DNA from: Actinacidiphila acidipaludis
GTDB taxonomy: Bacteria; Actinomycetota; Actinomycetes; Streptomycetales; Streptomycetaceae
Length of the DNA: 64,000 bases
Assembly: GCF_019890725.1 (NCBI RefSeq)
Contig: NZ_JAINZZ010000005.1
Location: 210,025-274,024 of the forward strand
Direction: 5' to 3'
Positions 8,489-16,921 of this stretch are shown here, piece after piece. The notes under the pieces were generated by a model. The model ran no database searches. It was not told the origin of the DNA and saw only the letters and a list, made by a program, of their open reading frames with translations. A program made the position numbers and the translations under genes. The stretch's first letter is position 1. Each line of letters opens with the position of its first letter.

Positions 8489-9403
8489 CTAGGCCAGGCG
8501 CGGGGCGCGGGGGGCGCGGTGGTTGCGTCGCGGTGCCAGGCGGGACGTGAGCTCGATGATGCGGATCACCCGGTAACGGTGCGGTCGCCACGGCAGGTAG
8601 AACGACTCGATCTCCTCGTCGGCCAGCGGGCGGCCGAGCAGGGCCATGCCGGTCATACGGCCGAGGTGGAAGTCGCCGAGCGGAAGCGCGTCGGCATCGC
8701 CCAGGGCGCGGTGCCCGACCTGTGCGGCGGTCCACACACCGACGCCCGGCAGCGCGGACATCAGGTCATACGCACGGGCGGGGTCGACCGCGGCGCGATC
8801 GAGCTTGGCGGCATGCCGGGCCGCGGTGATGAGGGTCTTCGAACGGTGCAGGTCGACGCCGGCTCGTCGCCAGTCCCAGCTCGGGATCTTCGCCCACGCC
8901 GCGGGTGAGGGTGCGACCCGCATGGTCTCGGGCGCCGGACCTGGTGGCTGGGTGCCGTGAGCGCCTACCAGGCGGGTCCAGGCCGCCTGGGCATCCAGCC
9001 CGACCACGCGTTGTTCGAGAATCGCGGGGGCCAGGGCCTCGAAGAGTCGCCCGGTGCGCGGGACACGCAGGCCGGGCAGTCGGCGCCAGGCCCGTTCCAG
9101 AACAGGATGTCCCGGCCGGAAGTCCTCGGGACGGTCGTGCTCGCCGAGTTCGGTGCGGATGTTCGCGATGAGCTCGTCGGAGCCCGGCCCCCAGGCGTCG
9201 ATGTCCAGATCGTCGAGGCCCTGTTGCCTAATCCGATAGGTGACCGGCCCAGTCGAGGTCAGGGCCGTCCGCCACAGGGTCCCGTCGGGTTCCTGGCGGT
9301 GGGTGGGATCACGGCGGCCGCGCTGAAGACTCTTGAGCGTCAGCGTCGCGTCCACGGGGAATCCGGGCTGCCAGTGCAGCGAGCGGTCCGGCGGCATGTC
9401 CAT
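8489..9403 (-). CDS. DNA-3-methyladenine glycosylase II (AlkA-like)
   Basis: This 304-residue protein uses ATG 9403 behind a strong GAGGGAGGGG site. The C-terminal half carries the helix-hairpin-helix LMSALPGVGVWTAAQVGHRA followed by the Gly/Pro...Asp segment PLGDFHLG; Asp244 is the expected catalytic residue of HhH-GPD glycosylases. The N-terminal part is beta-rich, as in AlkA. The family excises alkylated purines, starting base-excision repair. Operator copy 5 lies 77 bp upstream. If real, this ties DNA-alkylation repair to the same electrophile-response regulon as the MDR genes. Confidence 0.86.
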   Translation of the reverse strand: MDMPPDRSLHWQPGFPVDATLTLKSLQRGRRDPTHRQEPDGTLWRTALTSTGPVTYRIRQQGLDDLDIDAWGPGSDELIANIRTELGEHDRPEDFRPGHPVLERAWRRLPGLRVPRTGRLFEALAPAILEQRVVGLDAQAAWTRLVGAHGTQPPGPAPETMRVAPSPAAWAKIPSWDWRRAGVDLHRSKTLITAARHAAKLDRAAVDPARAYDLMSALPGVGVWTAAQVGHRALGDADALPLGDFHLGRMTGMALLGRPLADEEIESFYLPWRPHRYRVIRIIELTSRLAPRRNHRAPRAPRLA

Positions 9404-9479
9404 GTGTCCCCTCCCTCGGGGGTTCAGGAGAAGGTCCGGCAAGCGGCCGGCGCAGGGAGCTCGCCGACCGCCAAAAAAC

Positions 9480-9495
9480 TGGACTACTTCGTCCA
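9480..9495. promoter_or_regulatory. Operator copy 5
   Basis: TGGACTACTTCGTCCA has arms TGGAC/GTCCA. It lies upstream of the leftward AlkA-type gene and about 200 bp from copy 6. Between them (9496-9688) there is no convincing gene. Confidence 0.7.
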
Positions 9496-9688
9496 TGCTA
9501 AACCTTCGCGAACATGACTGGTCCAGCCTACGCCCCGAAGGTGCGGATCTACCCGTTCAAGCAGGTCAACGCGCCACCTCAATAGGCTTTGACCTGCAGG
9601 TTTGCCAACCGCAACGAACCACCGACGCCCTGCGGGGTCCAGCCCGGTGGAGGCGGGGTACCCAGCGGACTCTTGGGGTGGCAAGTTT

Positions 9689-9704
9689 TGGACTGTATAG
9701 TCTC
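9689..9704. promoter_or_regulatory. Operator copy 6 (degenerate right arm)
   Basis: TGGACTGTATAGTCTC has an intact left arm and core symmetry (ACTGTATAGT), with mismatches at the last bases. It is about 200 bp upstream of the carboxymuconolactone-decarboxylase-like gene and probably controls the three-gene run 9907-12065. The leader 9705-9906 holds no gene. Confidence 0.6.
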
Positions 9705-9906
9705 ATTGCAGCATCCGGTTGCGGAGCGATCCGAGGCTCGGCGCCGACGGAGTCCCCGTCCGGATGCGAGCCACCAGGCCCGGAAAAATCCAGGCCGACG
9801 TGCGAACCACGCCCAGCGCGACAAGGCCTGTGGAGGGCCTCCCGAGCGCCAAGGGCCCGGCCTGGGCCCGACAACCGGCCACTCCCCCACCGGAGGTTGA
9901 TCCGCC

Positions 9907-10455
9907 GTGTCACGACTGAAAACTCCAGCCCTGGAGGATCTCCCCGACGGAGCGACCCAGGTCCTGGACAAGCTGGGCGCGCAGCTCGGGTTCGTCCCGA
10001 ACATGTTCAAGACCATCGCGTCGAACCCGGCCGTTCTCGAGGCCGTCGTGAATCTGCAGGGCACCATGAGTCGCGTGCTGGACGCCAAGACGCGGCACAC
10101 CATCGCGCTGGCAGTCTCGGAGGCCAACGGCTGCGCCTACTGCCTGGCGATTCACACGTACGTCTCGTCCGGACTCGGCGGGATGTCGAGCCGGGACATC
10201 GAGCTGGCCCGCGCCGGGAGTTCCGTCGACCGCAAGCGCGCCGCGGCGGCCCGTTTCGCGCAGCAGCTGGTCGTCAGCCGCGGGCGCGTCGGGGACGAGG
10301 ACCTCTCGGCTGTCCGCGACGCCGGCTACACCGACCCGGAGATCCTGGCGATCGTCACGGTCGCGGTGCAGGCCCTGCTGACGAACTTCCTCAACAACGT
10401 CAATCAGACGGACCTCGACATCCCCGCCGTCGGTGCGGCCAGTGAGTCCGCTTGA
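9907..10455 (+). CDS. Carboxymuconolactone decarboxylase/AhpD-family protein
   Basis: This 182-residue, mostly helical protein starts at GTG 9907 with GGAGG upstream. The AhpD signature is NGCAYCLAIHTY: Cys76 and Cys79 form a CxxC, with the His three residues later. This fits the peroxidase-type (alkylhydroperoxidase-like) branch, whose CxxC undergoes thiol-disulfide exchange, rather than the true decarboxylase branch. A role in peroxide or electrophile defence is inferred. It is the first gene behind operator copy 6 and heads a same-direction run with the PEP-mutase-type and nitroreductase genes (gaps of 82 and 55 bp). Confidence 0.88.
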   Translation: MSRLKTPALEDLPDGATQVLDKLGAQLGFVPNMFKTIASNPAVLEAVVNLQGTMSRVLDAKTRHTIALAVSEANGCAYCLAIHTYVSSGLGGMSSRDIELARAGSSVDRKRAAAARFAQQLVVSRGRVGDEDLSAVRDAGYTDPEILAIVTVAVQALLTNFLNNVNQTDLDIPAVGAASESA

Positions 10456-10537
10456 GCGCGGGAACCCCGTCGAGGGTACGGGCGTAGCCGGCCGGCTCCG
10501 CTGTTGCCGCACAACGATCACTCAGGAAAGGTGCGAC

Positions 10538-11362
10538 ATGCCAGGCTCAGAGATCTACGAGAAGTTCATGACGCTGCACACCCGCGCGGGTGGCGTAGTC
10601 ATGCCGAACGCCTGGGACGGCCTGTCGGCGCTGGTCCTGGCCGACGCCGGCTTTGAGGCGATCGGAACGTCGTCTGCCGCACTGGCCGCCACGCTCGGCC
10701 GCTTCGACGGACGTCACCGCATCACCCGCGAGGAACATCTCGAACACGCGCGTCTGCTCGGCCGAGTCACCGGACTTCCCGTCAACGGGGACTTCGAGGA
10801 CGGGTACGGCCTCACCTCCGAGGACGTCGCCACGACCGTGGAAGCCGCCGTAGCATCCGGCCTGGCCGGGATCGGCATCGAAGACACCTCGGGCGATCCC
10901 GATCAGCCGATCCGTGACTTCGACGAAGCCGTCAGCCGCGTACGCAGTGCCGTCGACGCGGCCAAGGGTCGCATCGTCATCACCGGCCGCACCGACAACT
11001 TCCTCCAAGGCCGGCCCGACCTCGGGGACACCATCCGCCGCCTGTCGGCCTTCGCGGAGGCGGGCGCCGACGTGCTGTACGCGCCCCTCCTGCCGGACCT
11101 CGACGCACTCGTGGCGGTCGTCACCGCGGTCGCGCCGACACCGGTCAACGTCCTCATCTCACCGTCGGACAACGTCTTGACCGTCCCCGAGCTGCAGAAG
11201 GCCGGGGTCAAACGCATCAGTCTGGGGCCGGCGCTCTACACCCATGCCGCGGAAGCGCTCGAGACGGCCGCCCGGGCCCTCGTCGCGGGCGATCTCGCCT
11301 CCGCGACGACAGGTATGAGCTTCGGCCGCGTCAACGAACTGCTCAGCCGCACGGCGAACTAG
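10538..11362 (+). CDS. Isocitrate lyase/PEP mutase-superfamily protein
   Basis: This 274-residue TIM-barrel protein starts at ATG 10538 behind AGGAAAGG. Family landmarks are VVMPNAWDGLSALVLADAGF at the N-terminus, the metal-binding loop GDFEDGYG, GIGIEDTSGD and the ITGRTDNF strand. The canonical active-site KKCGH of isocitrate lyase is absent. This places it with the large, poorly assigned oxaloacetate decarboxylase/carboxyphosphonoenolpyruvate mutase-like group that acts on 2-oxo or phosphonate acids. It sits between an AhpD-like and a nitroreductase gene. The substrate cannot be assigned from sequence. Confidence 0.86.
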   Translation: MPGSEIYEKFMTLHTRAGGVVMPNAWDGLSALVLADAGFEAIGTSSAALAATLGRFDGRHRITREEHLEHARLLGRVTGLPVNGDFEDGYGLTSEDVATTVEAAVASGLAGIGIEDTSGDPDQPIRDFDEAVSRVRSAVDAAKGRIVITGRTDNFLQGRPDLGDTIRRLSAFAEAGADVLYAPLLPDLDALVAVVTAVAPTPVNVLISPSDNVLTVPELQKAGVKRISLGPALYTHAAEALETAARALVAGDLASATTGMSFGRVNELLSRTAN

Positions 11363-11417
11363 CCGGACCGGCGATTCACCACTCTCCCCACGGAATCAAC
11401 GAACAGGACAGGTCGAC

Positions 11418-12065
11418 ATGGATCTCGACAAGCTCATGAGCAAGCACCTCTCCCGGTACTTCGACGGCGGAAGGACCATCCCGGACGAGCAGCTCCAGCA
11501 GCTGCTGACGTTCCTCCGTTCGACGCCGTCGTCGACGAACATCCAGCCCAACCACTTCTACGTCCTCGCCACGCCCGAGGGTAAGGAGCGGCTGGCTGCC
11601 AACCTCGGCGAACGGTTCCAGGACAACAGCGAGAAGATCCTCAACGCCTCACACACCGTCATCCTCACCACGAGGGCGGACCTTCCCGACAGCCACCTCG
11701 ACGCGGTGTTCGCCAAGGAACGAGCCGACGGCCGGTTCCCGGACCCGGCCAAGCACGAGCTGTGGGAATCGATGACCCGCGACTTCCTCAACCTGCGCAA
11801 CTACCAGTACAAGGACGTCCATCACTGGATGGAGAAGCAGACCTACCTGGCCCTGGGCCTGACCATGATGGCCGCCGCCGAGCTCGGCATCGAAGCCATG
11901 CCGCTCGAAGGGTTCGACCCGACCAGCGTCGACAAGGCCTTCAAGATCCGCGAGACCGGCCACACCACGACCGTGCTCCTTGCCCTCGGCTACCCCGACC
12001 CCGCGAAGGTGTACACCAGCCCGGTCTCACGGTTCGATTCCGACCAGCTCTTCACCTACATGTAG
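11418..12065 (+). CDS. Nitroreductase-family flavoprotein (NfsB-like)
   Basis: The protein is 215 residues. FMN-contacting features include a basic N-terminal segment (SKHLSRYFDGG), STPSSTNIQPNHFYV near residues 36-50 and the C-terminal glycine-poor tail of the NfsB type. The middle helix (EKQTYLALGLTMMAAAELGI) and GIEAMPLEGFDP are typical of oxygen-insensitive nitroreductases, which reduce nitroaromatics and quinones with NAD(P)H. The length matches the family. It ends the run behind operator copy 6. No strong terminator is visible after it. Confidence 0.9.
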   Translation: MDLDKLMSKHLSRYFDGGRTIPDEQLQQLLTFLRSTPSSTNIQPNHFYVLATPEGKERLAANLGERFQDNSEKILNASHTVILTTRADLPDSHLDAVFAKERADGRFPDPAKHELWESMTRDFLNLRNYQYKDVHHWMEKQTYLALGLTMMAAAELGIEAMPLEGFDPTSVDKAFKIRETGHTTTVLLALGYPDPAKVYTSPVSRFDSDQLFTYM

Positions 12066-12246
12066 GACAGGACCGAAGGTCAGCTGTCGGATCCGGCAGC
12101 CCCGCGGCCGGGTGTCCCGTCGAGCCTCGCGCCGAGGAAGCCCACGGGGCTGGCGCGTCCACGATGCCGACGAGGATGGTGTCCTCACGACAGGGGGCGC
12201 GGTAACCCCTTCGCGTGACGTGCTCCGGCCGCGTACGTTCCCGCGT

Positions 12247-12604
12247 ATGACCAGGACGACGCCGGCCAGACCGGTTGCGGTGGAGGCCGTGTTCCCGGAG
12301 CTGGCGGCGTACCGGGGGCGAACGACCCGCCTGCATCCGCGGCCGGGGCGGCCGGGGCGATAACGACAGCCATGTCGGCGGGCCGTTCCTGTGGCCGGGC
12401 GACGAGCCGTGGCCTGCCTGCCGTGACCCGCACGAGGCCGAGACCGAGGGGTACGCACCAGAAAATGGGTGCTCTCCTGATGCGTCTCAGCGGCGACGGA
12501 TTCGGGCGGCGCGGCGCCGCTGCGAGCCGACCTCGCCCGGCACGCCCACAACACTGTTCCTGCTTCTCGCCCACATCTTCGGCAGCAAAGAGGCGCGGCC
12601 GTGA
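12247..12604 (+). pseudogene. DUF1963 (YwqG-like) protein remnant
   Basis: A frame starting MTRTTPARPVAVEAVFPELA stops at 12363 (taa), while the adjacent frame continues with DSHVGGPFLWPGDEPWPAC and ETEGYAPEN. SHVGGPxLWPxxEPWP is the N-terminal signature of DUF1963 proteins. After about 12475 the similarity is lost. The protein is therefore frameshifted near 12355 and lacks its C-terminal two thirds. No function can be expected. The rest of the 12066-12678 gap holds nothing else I can support. Confidence 0.6.
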
Positions 12605-12678
12605 ACAGGACGTCCGTATCGGTCAACACGGCCTTGTCCCCGTGCGGCCGCCGCTCCGGGAACGACGGCGTCGGTGCG

Positions 12679-13986
12679 CTACGAAGGCCGCGCCACCAGC
12701 GGGTGGTCGGCCTCGGCCCGGTCCGGTTCCAGCAGCCGCCGCCGGGCCAGCACCACGCATCCCCCGGCCAGGTAGCCGAGCGCCTGGAAGACCAGCATCG
12801 GGATGATGCCGACCACGGTGCCGAGGACACCCGCGGCGGTGATGCCGACGAGGACCGCGCCGCCCTCCACCGCGCCGAGCGCGCCCAGGACCCGCCCGCG
12901 CGAGCCGTCGCGCGTCAGGCGCTGCAGCACCGTCATGGAGCCGGCGACGGTGAACGCGCCGGGGACGCCCACGAGGATCATGCACACGAAGGCCGGGACC
13001 AGACTGTCCGACGCCAGTGGCGAGCAGAACAGCGTCAGGTCGACCAGGCCGAACAGCACCGAGCCCACACCCCACATGGTGGCCGCGGGCAGCCACGAGC
13101 CGGCCGCCGCAGCGACCAGGCCGCCCGCGACGCCGCCGACTGCCTGCGACGACACGATCAGCCCGTACGCCTGTGCGCTGCCGCCGAGTTCGGTCCTCAC
13201 GAACGGGGCGAACAGCGTGCTCATCACGCCCTCACCGATCTGTGTCACCAGCCCGAAGACGAAGAGCACCCGCATCGCCCGGCCTGACGAGCACAGCCGC
13301 AGGCCGTCCTTCCACTCCGCCGCCAGCCGCCCGACGGCCCCCCTCAACCCGGCCGTTCGCGCGCCGGTTGCCGCCGCCGGTCCCCCAAGTGCCGCCGGAT
13401 CAGGCCCCGCCCGGTGCCGAATGCACCAGATGAGGGCCAGCGCCGCCAGGAACGTCGCGGCGTCCGCCGTCGCGAGCAGCGGTATGCCGCCGGCAGCGGC
13501 GAGGACGCCGCCCAGGGCGGCCCCTAGCAGTCGTGCGACGTCCCGCGTCTGGCTGTTCAGGGCGTTCGCTGTCAGCAAGTGGCGCGGCTCGGTCAGCGCG
13601 GGAACCAGCGACTGCTCGGCCGGAACGAAGAACTGCTGCAGGCAGCTCTGCGCCAGCACCACCCCGTACACGATCCAGATCGTCTGCCGGTCGTGGACCA
13701 CGAGCAGCGGAAGGAGAGCGACGACGTGCAGGAGGTTGAGGACGATCATGGCCCGCCGCCGGTCCCAGCGGTCGACGAACACGCCTGCGAGTGAACCGAG
13801 GACGACCGACGGCACGAACGACGCCAGCAGCAGACTCCCCGACGTGAGTGTCGAACCGGTCACCTCGTACACGCGGAAGGCCAGACCGGTCCGGAGGATC
13901 CAGTCGCCGGTGAGCGATATCAGCCCCGCGCTGAGCAGCAACCGGTAGTCGCGCTGCCGCGTCAGCACCGCCCACACTGCCTTCAT
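12679..13986 (-). CDS. MFS efflux transporter
   Basis: This 435-residue protein has about twelve hydrophobic helices, starting MKAVWAVLTRQRDYRLLLSA. It has GDWILRTGLAFRVYEVTGS in the first helix pair and the inter-helix loop VFVDRWDRRRAM. This resembles the enterobactin-exporter/macrolide-efflux (MFS_3-like) branch, in which FVPAEQSLVPAL and NALNSQTRDVARLLGAALGG are characteristic. It exports an unknown compound across the cytoplasmic membrane. Its ATG overlaps the stop of the upstream ArsR gene (ATGA), so the two are translationally coupled and the regulator presumably controls the pump. Confidence 0.88.
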   Translation of the reverse strand: MKAVWAVLTRQRDYRLLLSAGLISLTGDWILRTGLAFRVYEVTGSTLTSGSLLLASFVPSVVLGSLAGVFVDRWDRRRAMIVLNLLHVVALLPLLVVHDRQTIWIVYGVVLAQSCLQQFFVPAEQSLVPALTEPRHLLTANALNSQTRDVARLLGAALGGVLAAAGGIPLLATADAATFLAALALIWCIRHRAGPDPAALGGPAAATGARTAGLRGAVGRLAAEWKDGLRLCSSGRAMRVLFVFGLVTQIGEGVMSTLFAPFVRTELGGSAQAYGLIVSSQAVGGVAGGLVAAAAGSWLPAATMWGVGSVLFGLVDLTLFCSPLASDSLVPAFVCMILVGVPGAFTVAGSMTVLQRLTRDGSRGRVLGALGAVEGGAVLVGITAAGVLGTVVGIIPMLVFQALGYLAGGCVVLARRRLLEPDRAEADHPLVARPS

Positions 13987-14588
13987 CCCTCCTCGCCGCC
14001 CTCGGGCGGGGAGACGGTGACGATCTGGGTGAACTGCACGTGCCTGCTGCCCGGCGGGCGGGCGGCCTTGTCGTCGATCGGCCGCTCGTCGACGTACCGC
14101 TGCAGCAACTCCCGCATCTGTCCCACGACTTCGGCGAATTCCTCGGCGGTGAGATAGATGCCGGTGTTGTCGATCCCGGCGTTGTCCCGCCAGACCGCCT
14201 CCTCCCCCGGCCGCTGCCGCTGCCACCGGTCGAGCCTGTCCAGGGCACGCTCGGCCAGGAGTTGCTCCAGGACACCCACCGCGGCCTCGCCCTCCGGCGT
14301 CAGCTCCGTCCTCGGCCACGACTGCGACGTCGAGATCACCCGCCACGGGCGCTCGCGGTTGTCCTTGCCCGGCGCCGGCTCGACGAAGTCGTACTTCGCC
14401 AGTTGCCGCAGGTGATGCGAGGCCAGCGCCTGGCTGATCCCGAGCCGGCGTGCCGCTTCGGTCGCGGTCAGCGGCCCTTCCTGGCCGAGCAGCGCCTGCA
14501 GTTCCAGCCGGATCGGATGCGCCATCGCCCGGATCGCCAGCGGATCGTCGAGGAACCGGACGCGACGCCCGTCATTTTCCAAGGACAT
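13983..14588 (-). CDS. ArsR-type winged-helix regulator
   Basis: This 201-residue protein starts at MSLENDGRR. The N-terminal winged helix contains AMAHPIRLELQALLGQEGPL and the recognition helix ATEAARRLGISQALASHHLR (residues about 45-64), then a C-terminal helical extension likely used for dimerisation or ligand sensing. ATG 14588 is chosen over GTG 14615 because neither has a ribosome site, while a promoter with TTGACA-17 bp-CATATT places the transcript start almost exactly on this ATG, predicting a leaderless mRNA. It is coupled to the MFS gene by a 4-bp overlap and is probably its local repressor. Confidence 0.87.
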   Translation of the reverse strand: MSLENDGRRVRFLDDPLAIRAMAHPIRLELQALLGQEGPLTATEAARRLGISQALASHHLRQLAKYDFVEPAPGKDNRERPWRVISTSQSWPRTELTPEGEAAVGVLEQLLAERALDRLDRWQRQRPGEEAVWRDNAGIDNTGIYLTAEEFAEVVGQMRELLQRYVDERPIDDKAARPPGSRHVQFTQIVTVSPPEGGEEG

Positions 14589-14594
14589 GCTTGG

Positions 14595-14623
14595 AATATG
14601 GAGCGACGCCGCCACGATGTCAA
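14595..14623 (-). promoter_or_regulatory. Promoter of the ArsR-MFS operon, predicted leaderless
   Basis: On the minus strand, TTGACA (14623-14618) and CATATT (14600-14595) are separated by 17 bp. The expected start point, about seven bases on, falls at the ArsR ATG (14588). A match this close to the housekeeping consensus is unusual in this GC-rich sequence. Confidence 0.65.
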
Positions 14624-14836
14624 GCAGTTGCTTTGAATGTGGACGCTGCGGCGCCTCCAGATCCGCCGGACAGCCCCGAGACGCCTGGGATGAGGCGAGG
14701 GCCTCACGGCCGACGTTTTGAGCACGGTCGAATCGTTGTTCAGCCGGTCGGGCCGGCAGCTAGGTTCGGCCCGACCGGCAGGGCGTCGCGGGAAGCGCGT
14801 CCGTCGAACAGCAGCCTCGACCAAGGGGGATTCGTC

Positions 14837-15328
14837 ATGCTCGGTATCCGGACGCGGGCGGTTGTGGTGACCGCGGTTGCCGCCGTTGCGGTGGCAGGGG
14901 TCACCGTTCCCGTCTCCTCAGCCTCCGCCGCTACTCCTGACCCCTGCAAGCATGTGCTGGGGAACTCCGTGGAGGGTTACGTCCACGGCACGCACGTCGG
15001 CACGTTCTACGAGGCGTGGAACTCGTGCACCAGCCAGGTCTACGCCGAGTTCCACTTCGCGAGCACGACCCAGGCCAGGGCGTTCGACGGCAGCAGCGTC
15101 ATCGGAATCATGCACTCGGGCCATGATTACCCGTGGGCGCTGAACAAGAACGGCGGGTCGGTGTGGTGGGAATCGCAGTTCCCGTCGATCTACAGCGACC
15201 CGCGGAGTGACAGGCGCTACGACGCGTACATCACCATCACGAACAACGGCATTACGGTCTGCACGGGCTGGGCCGGCTGGGACTTCTCCGGCCACCAGAT
15301 CGCCCCCACCTGGATCTCCTGCGGCTAG
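14837..15328 (+). CDS. Secreted protein of unknown function
   Basis: The protein is 163 residues, starting at ATG 14837 behind AAGGGGGA. A classical Sec signal peptide (MLGIRTRAVVVTAVAAVAVA...) ends with a likely cleavage after SSASA near residue 32. The mature part of about 130 residues is rich in aromatic and polar residues, with four cysteines (DPCKH, NSCTS, TVCTG, ISCG) that could form two disulfides, suggesting a compact extracellular beta domain. I do not recognise the family. It stands alone between the ArsR gene and the peptidase gene. Confidence 0.75.
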   Translation: MLGIRTRAVVVTAVAAVAVAGVTVPVSSASAATPDPCKHVLGNSVEGYVHGTHVGTFYEAWNSCTSQVYAEFHFASTTQARAFDGSSVIGIMHSGHDYPWALNKNGGSVWWESQFPSIYSDPRSDRRYDAYITITNNGITVCTGWAGWDFSGHQIAPTWISCG

Positions 15329-15720
15329 GGCCACCGCGCGTCCGAACGCGGCCTCTCTACCTGATGCGGTAGGGGGGCCGTTGCCGTGCGCCCCGGGGCG
15401 TGGTCACCTGCGGCGGTCTCCGCGGTTGGTGGCTGAGAGCTGAAACGGTCAGTTCCCGTCCCGGGCGGAGGCAGTCGCGCCGCTCGTGGACCAGCAGGTG
15501 AACCCCAGCGTGGCAGAAGGCCGGGGCCGGTCGTTGACGACGGTGGCACGCGAGCCGTGCTGCGGGCGGTTCTCGAACACGGAGGCCGCGGGAACACGGC
15601 CATAGGGCTCCCAATGCCCCAATTGCCACTGCCTCTTGAGCCACTTCGGTCCCGTCGGCATGCTGGGGTGTCCATGACATGGCCGCACCTTCGGCCCGAA
15701 CGGTCACCGAAAGGACAACG
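15329..15720. other. Intergenic region, no gene supported
   Basis: Several short overlapping frames occur on both strands but none has a ribosome site or recognisable domain. The 3' part presumably carries the promoter of the exported carboxypeptidase gene. Confidence 0.5.
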
Positions 15721-16470
15721 ATGGCTTCGTCCTCCTCTCCCCTGAACCGTCGCACCCTGCTGCGGGGCACCCTCGCCGCGGGCGTCGGCGTCGCGCTCGG
15801 GCCGGTCCTGCTGTCCGGCACGGCGTCCGCCTATTCCTGGTCGCGGACCCTCTCGCAGGGGATGACCGGCGCCGACGTCACCGAGCTGCAGATCCGGGTG
15901 GCAGGCTGGGCCACGAGCAGCCCGGGACAGACGCGGGTGTCGATCGACGGGGACTTCGGCCCCGGCACGGCGACCGCGGTCCGGCTGTTCCAGTCCGCCT
16001 ACGGCCTGTCCTCGGACGCCGTCGTCGGCCCGGCGACCCAGGCGCAGCTCAACGCCCTGCAGCAGTCGGACGGTTCGACCGTGCACTTCGACTTCAGCGA
16101 GTTCACCGACCGGGTGAGCGGGACGTTCGACGGCGGGAAGGTCAGCGCCGCCACCGCCAAGGAGAACGTCCGCCGGGCGATGTACAAGCTCGAAGCGCTG
16201 CGCAAGAAGCTCGGCAACGTGCCGATCACCGTCAACTCCGGGTTCCGCAGCATCTCGCACAACGCGGCGGTCGGCGGCGCCAGCGACAGCATGCACCTGT
16301 ACGGCACCGCGGCCGACCTCGACGTCCCCGGCGTCTCCAACAAGACCGTCTACCAGAAGGCCGAGACCTGCGGTTTCTCCGGCCTGGAGACCTGGACCGA
16401 GGACCACCAGCACGTCGACAGCCGCGCCGATCTCGGCCGTGCGTGGTGGTGGCAGGACGGCACCATCTGA
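15721..16470 (+). CDS. Tat-exported zinc D-Ala-D-Ala carboxypeptidase-like protein with peptidoglycan-binding domain
   Basis: This 249-residue protein starts at ATG 15721 behind GAAAGGA. A twin-arginine signal (NRRTLLRGT...) ends at TASA. A PG_binding_1 repeat follows (LSQGMTGADVTELQIRVAG to VGPATQAQLNAL, residues about 43-105). The catalytic part is of the peptidase M15 type: SGFRSISHNAAVGGASDS, then zinc ligands His192 and Asp199 in SMHLYGTAADLDV, and His231 in the HQHVD motif. This is the arrangement of the Streptomyces albus G zinc DD-carboxypeptidase, which trims cell-wall stem peptides outside the membrane. A perfect hairpin terminator follows at 16496. Confidence 0.9.
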   Translation: MASSSSPLNRRTLLRGTLAAGVGVALGPVLLSGTASAYSWSRTLSQGMTGADVTELQIRVAGWATSSPGQTRVSIDGDFGPGTATAVRLFQSAYGLSSDAVVGPATQAQLNALQQSDGSTVHFDFSEFTDRVSGTFDGGKVSAATAKENVRRAMYKLEALRKKLGNVPITVNSGFRSISHNAAVGGASDSMHLYGTAADLDVPGVSNKTVYQKAETCGFSGLETWTEDHQHVDSRADLGRAWWWQDGTI

Positions 16471-16495
16471 GCATCGTCTGACGGCACGCTCACGT

Positions 16496-16536
16496 CCGTG
16501 GCCCGCGCCCACTGCCGCCGCGGGCGCGGGCCACGG
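16496..16536 (+). terminator. Perfect 15-bp stem terminator
   Basis: CCGTGGCCCGCGCCC (16496-16510) pairs exactly with GGGCGCGGGCCACGG (16522-16536) around an 11-base loop, 25 bp after the carboxypeptidase stop. There is no T-tract, as is common in streptomycetes. Confidence 0.75.
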
Positions 16537-16921
16537 GCGCGGGCTGTCACCCTCGACGGCCCGCGCCGCCCACGAGTGGGGGTCGCCGTCGCGCCGGCCC
16601 GCCACTCCAGCGCCTCGGGCTCCTCCTCGGCCTTGTAGGGGCTGTGATCGGCACTGCCTGCACCGCTTACGAGTTCCTGTCCGTAGGTCCGATGTGAACG
16701 ACCGGACGGTGCTGCCCGGCTCAGCCAGTCCTGCGCCACCGCCTGGGGCACTCCGGCCTGCTCGGCGACGCGATGCGTCGTGGCTCGGTCCAGGCCTTCA
16801 TCCTCGGTCTGTTCCTACGTGAGCATGGCGATCTCGACAGCGGGGAGCCCGATGTGTCGCCCGACCCGATCGGCATGCACGCCGTCCACCGTGCCGACCA
16901 GCGGGGACGGCACGCGGTGGA
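16537..16921. other. Intergenic region, nothing recognised
   Basis: No frame with a credible start or domain is seen between the carboxypeptidase terminator and the convergent FRG gene end. Confidence 0.45.
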
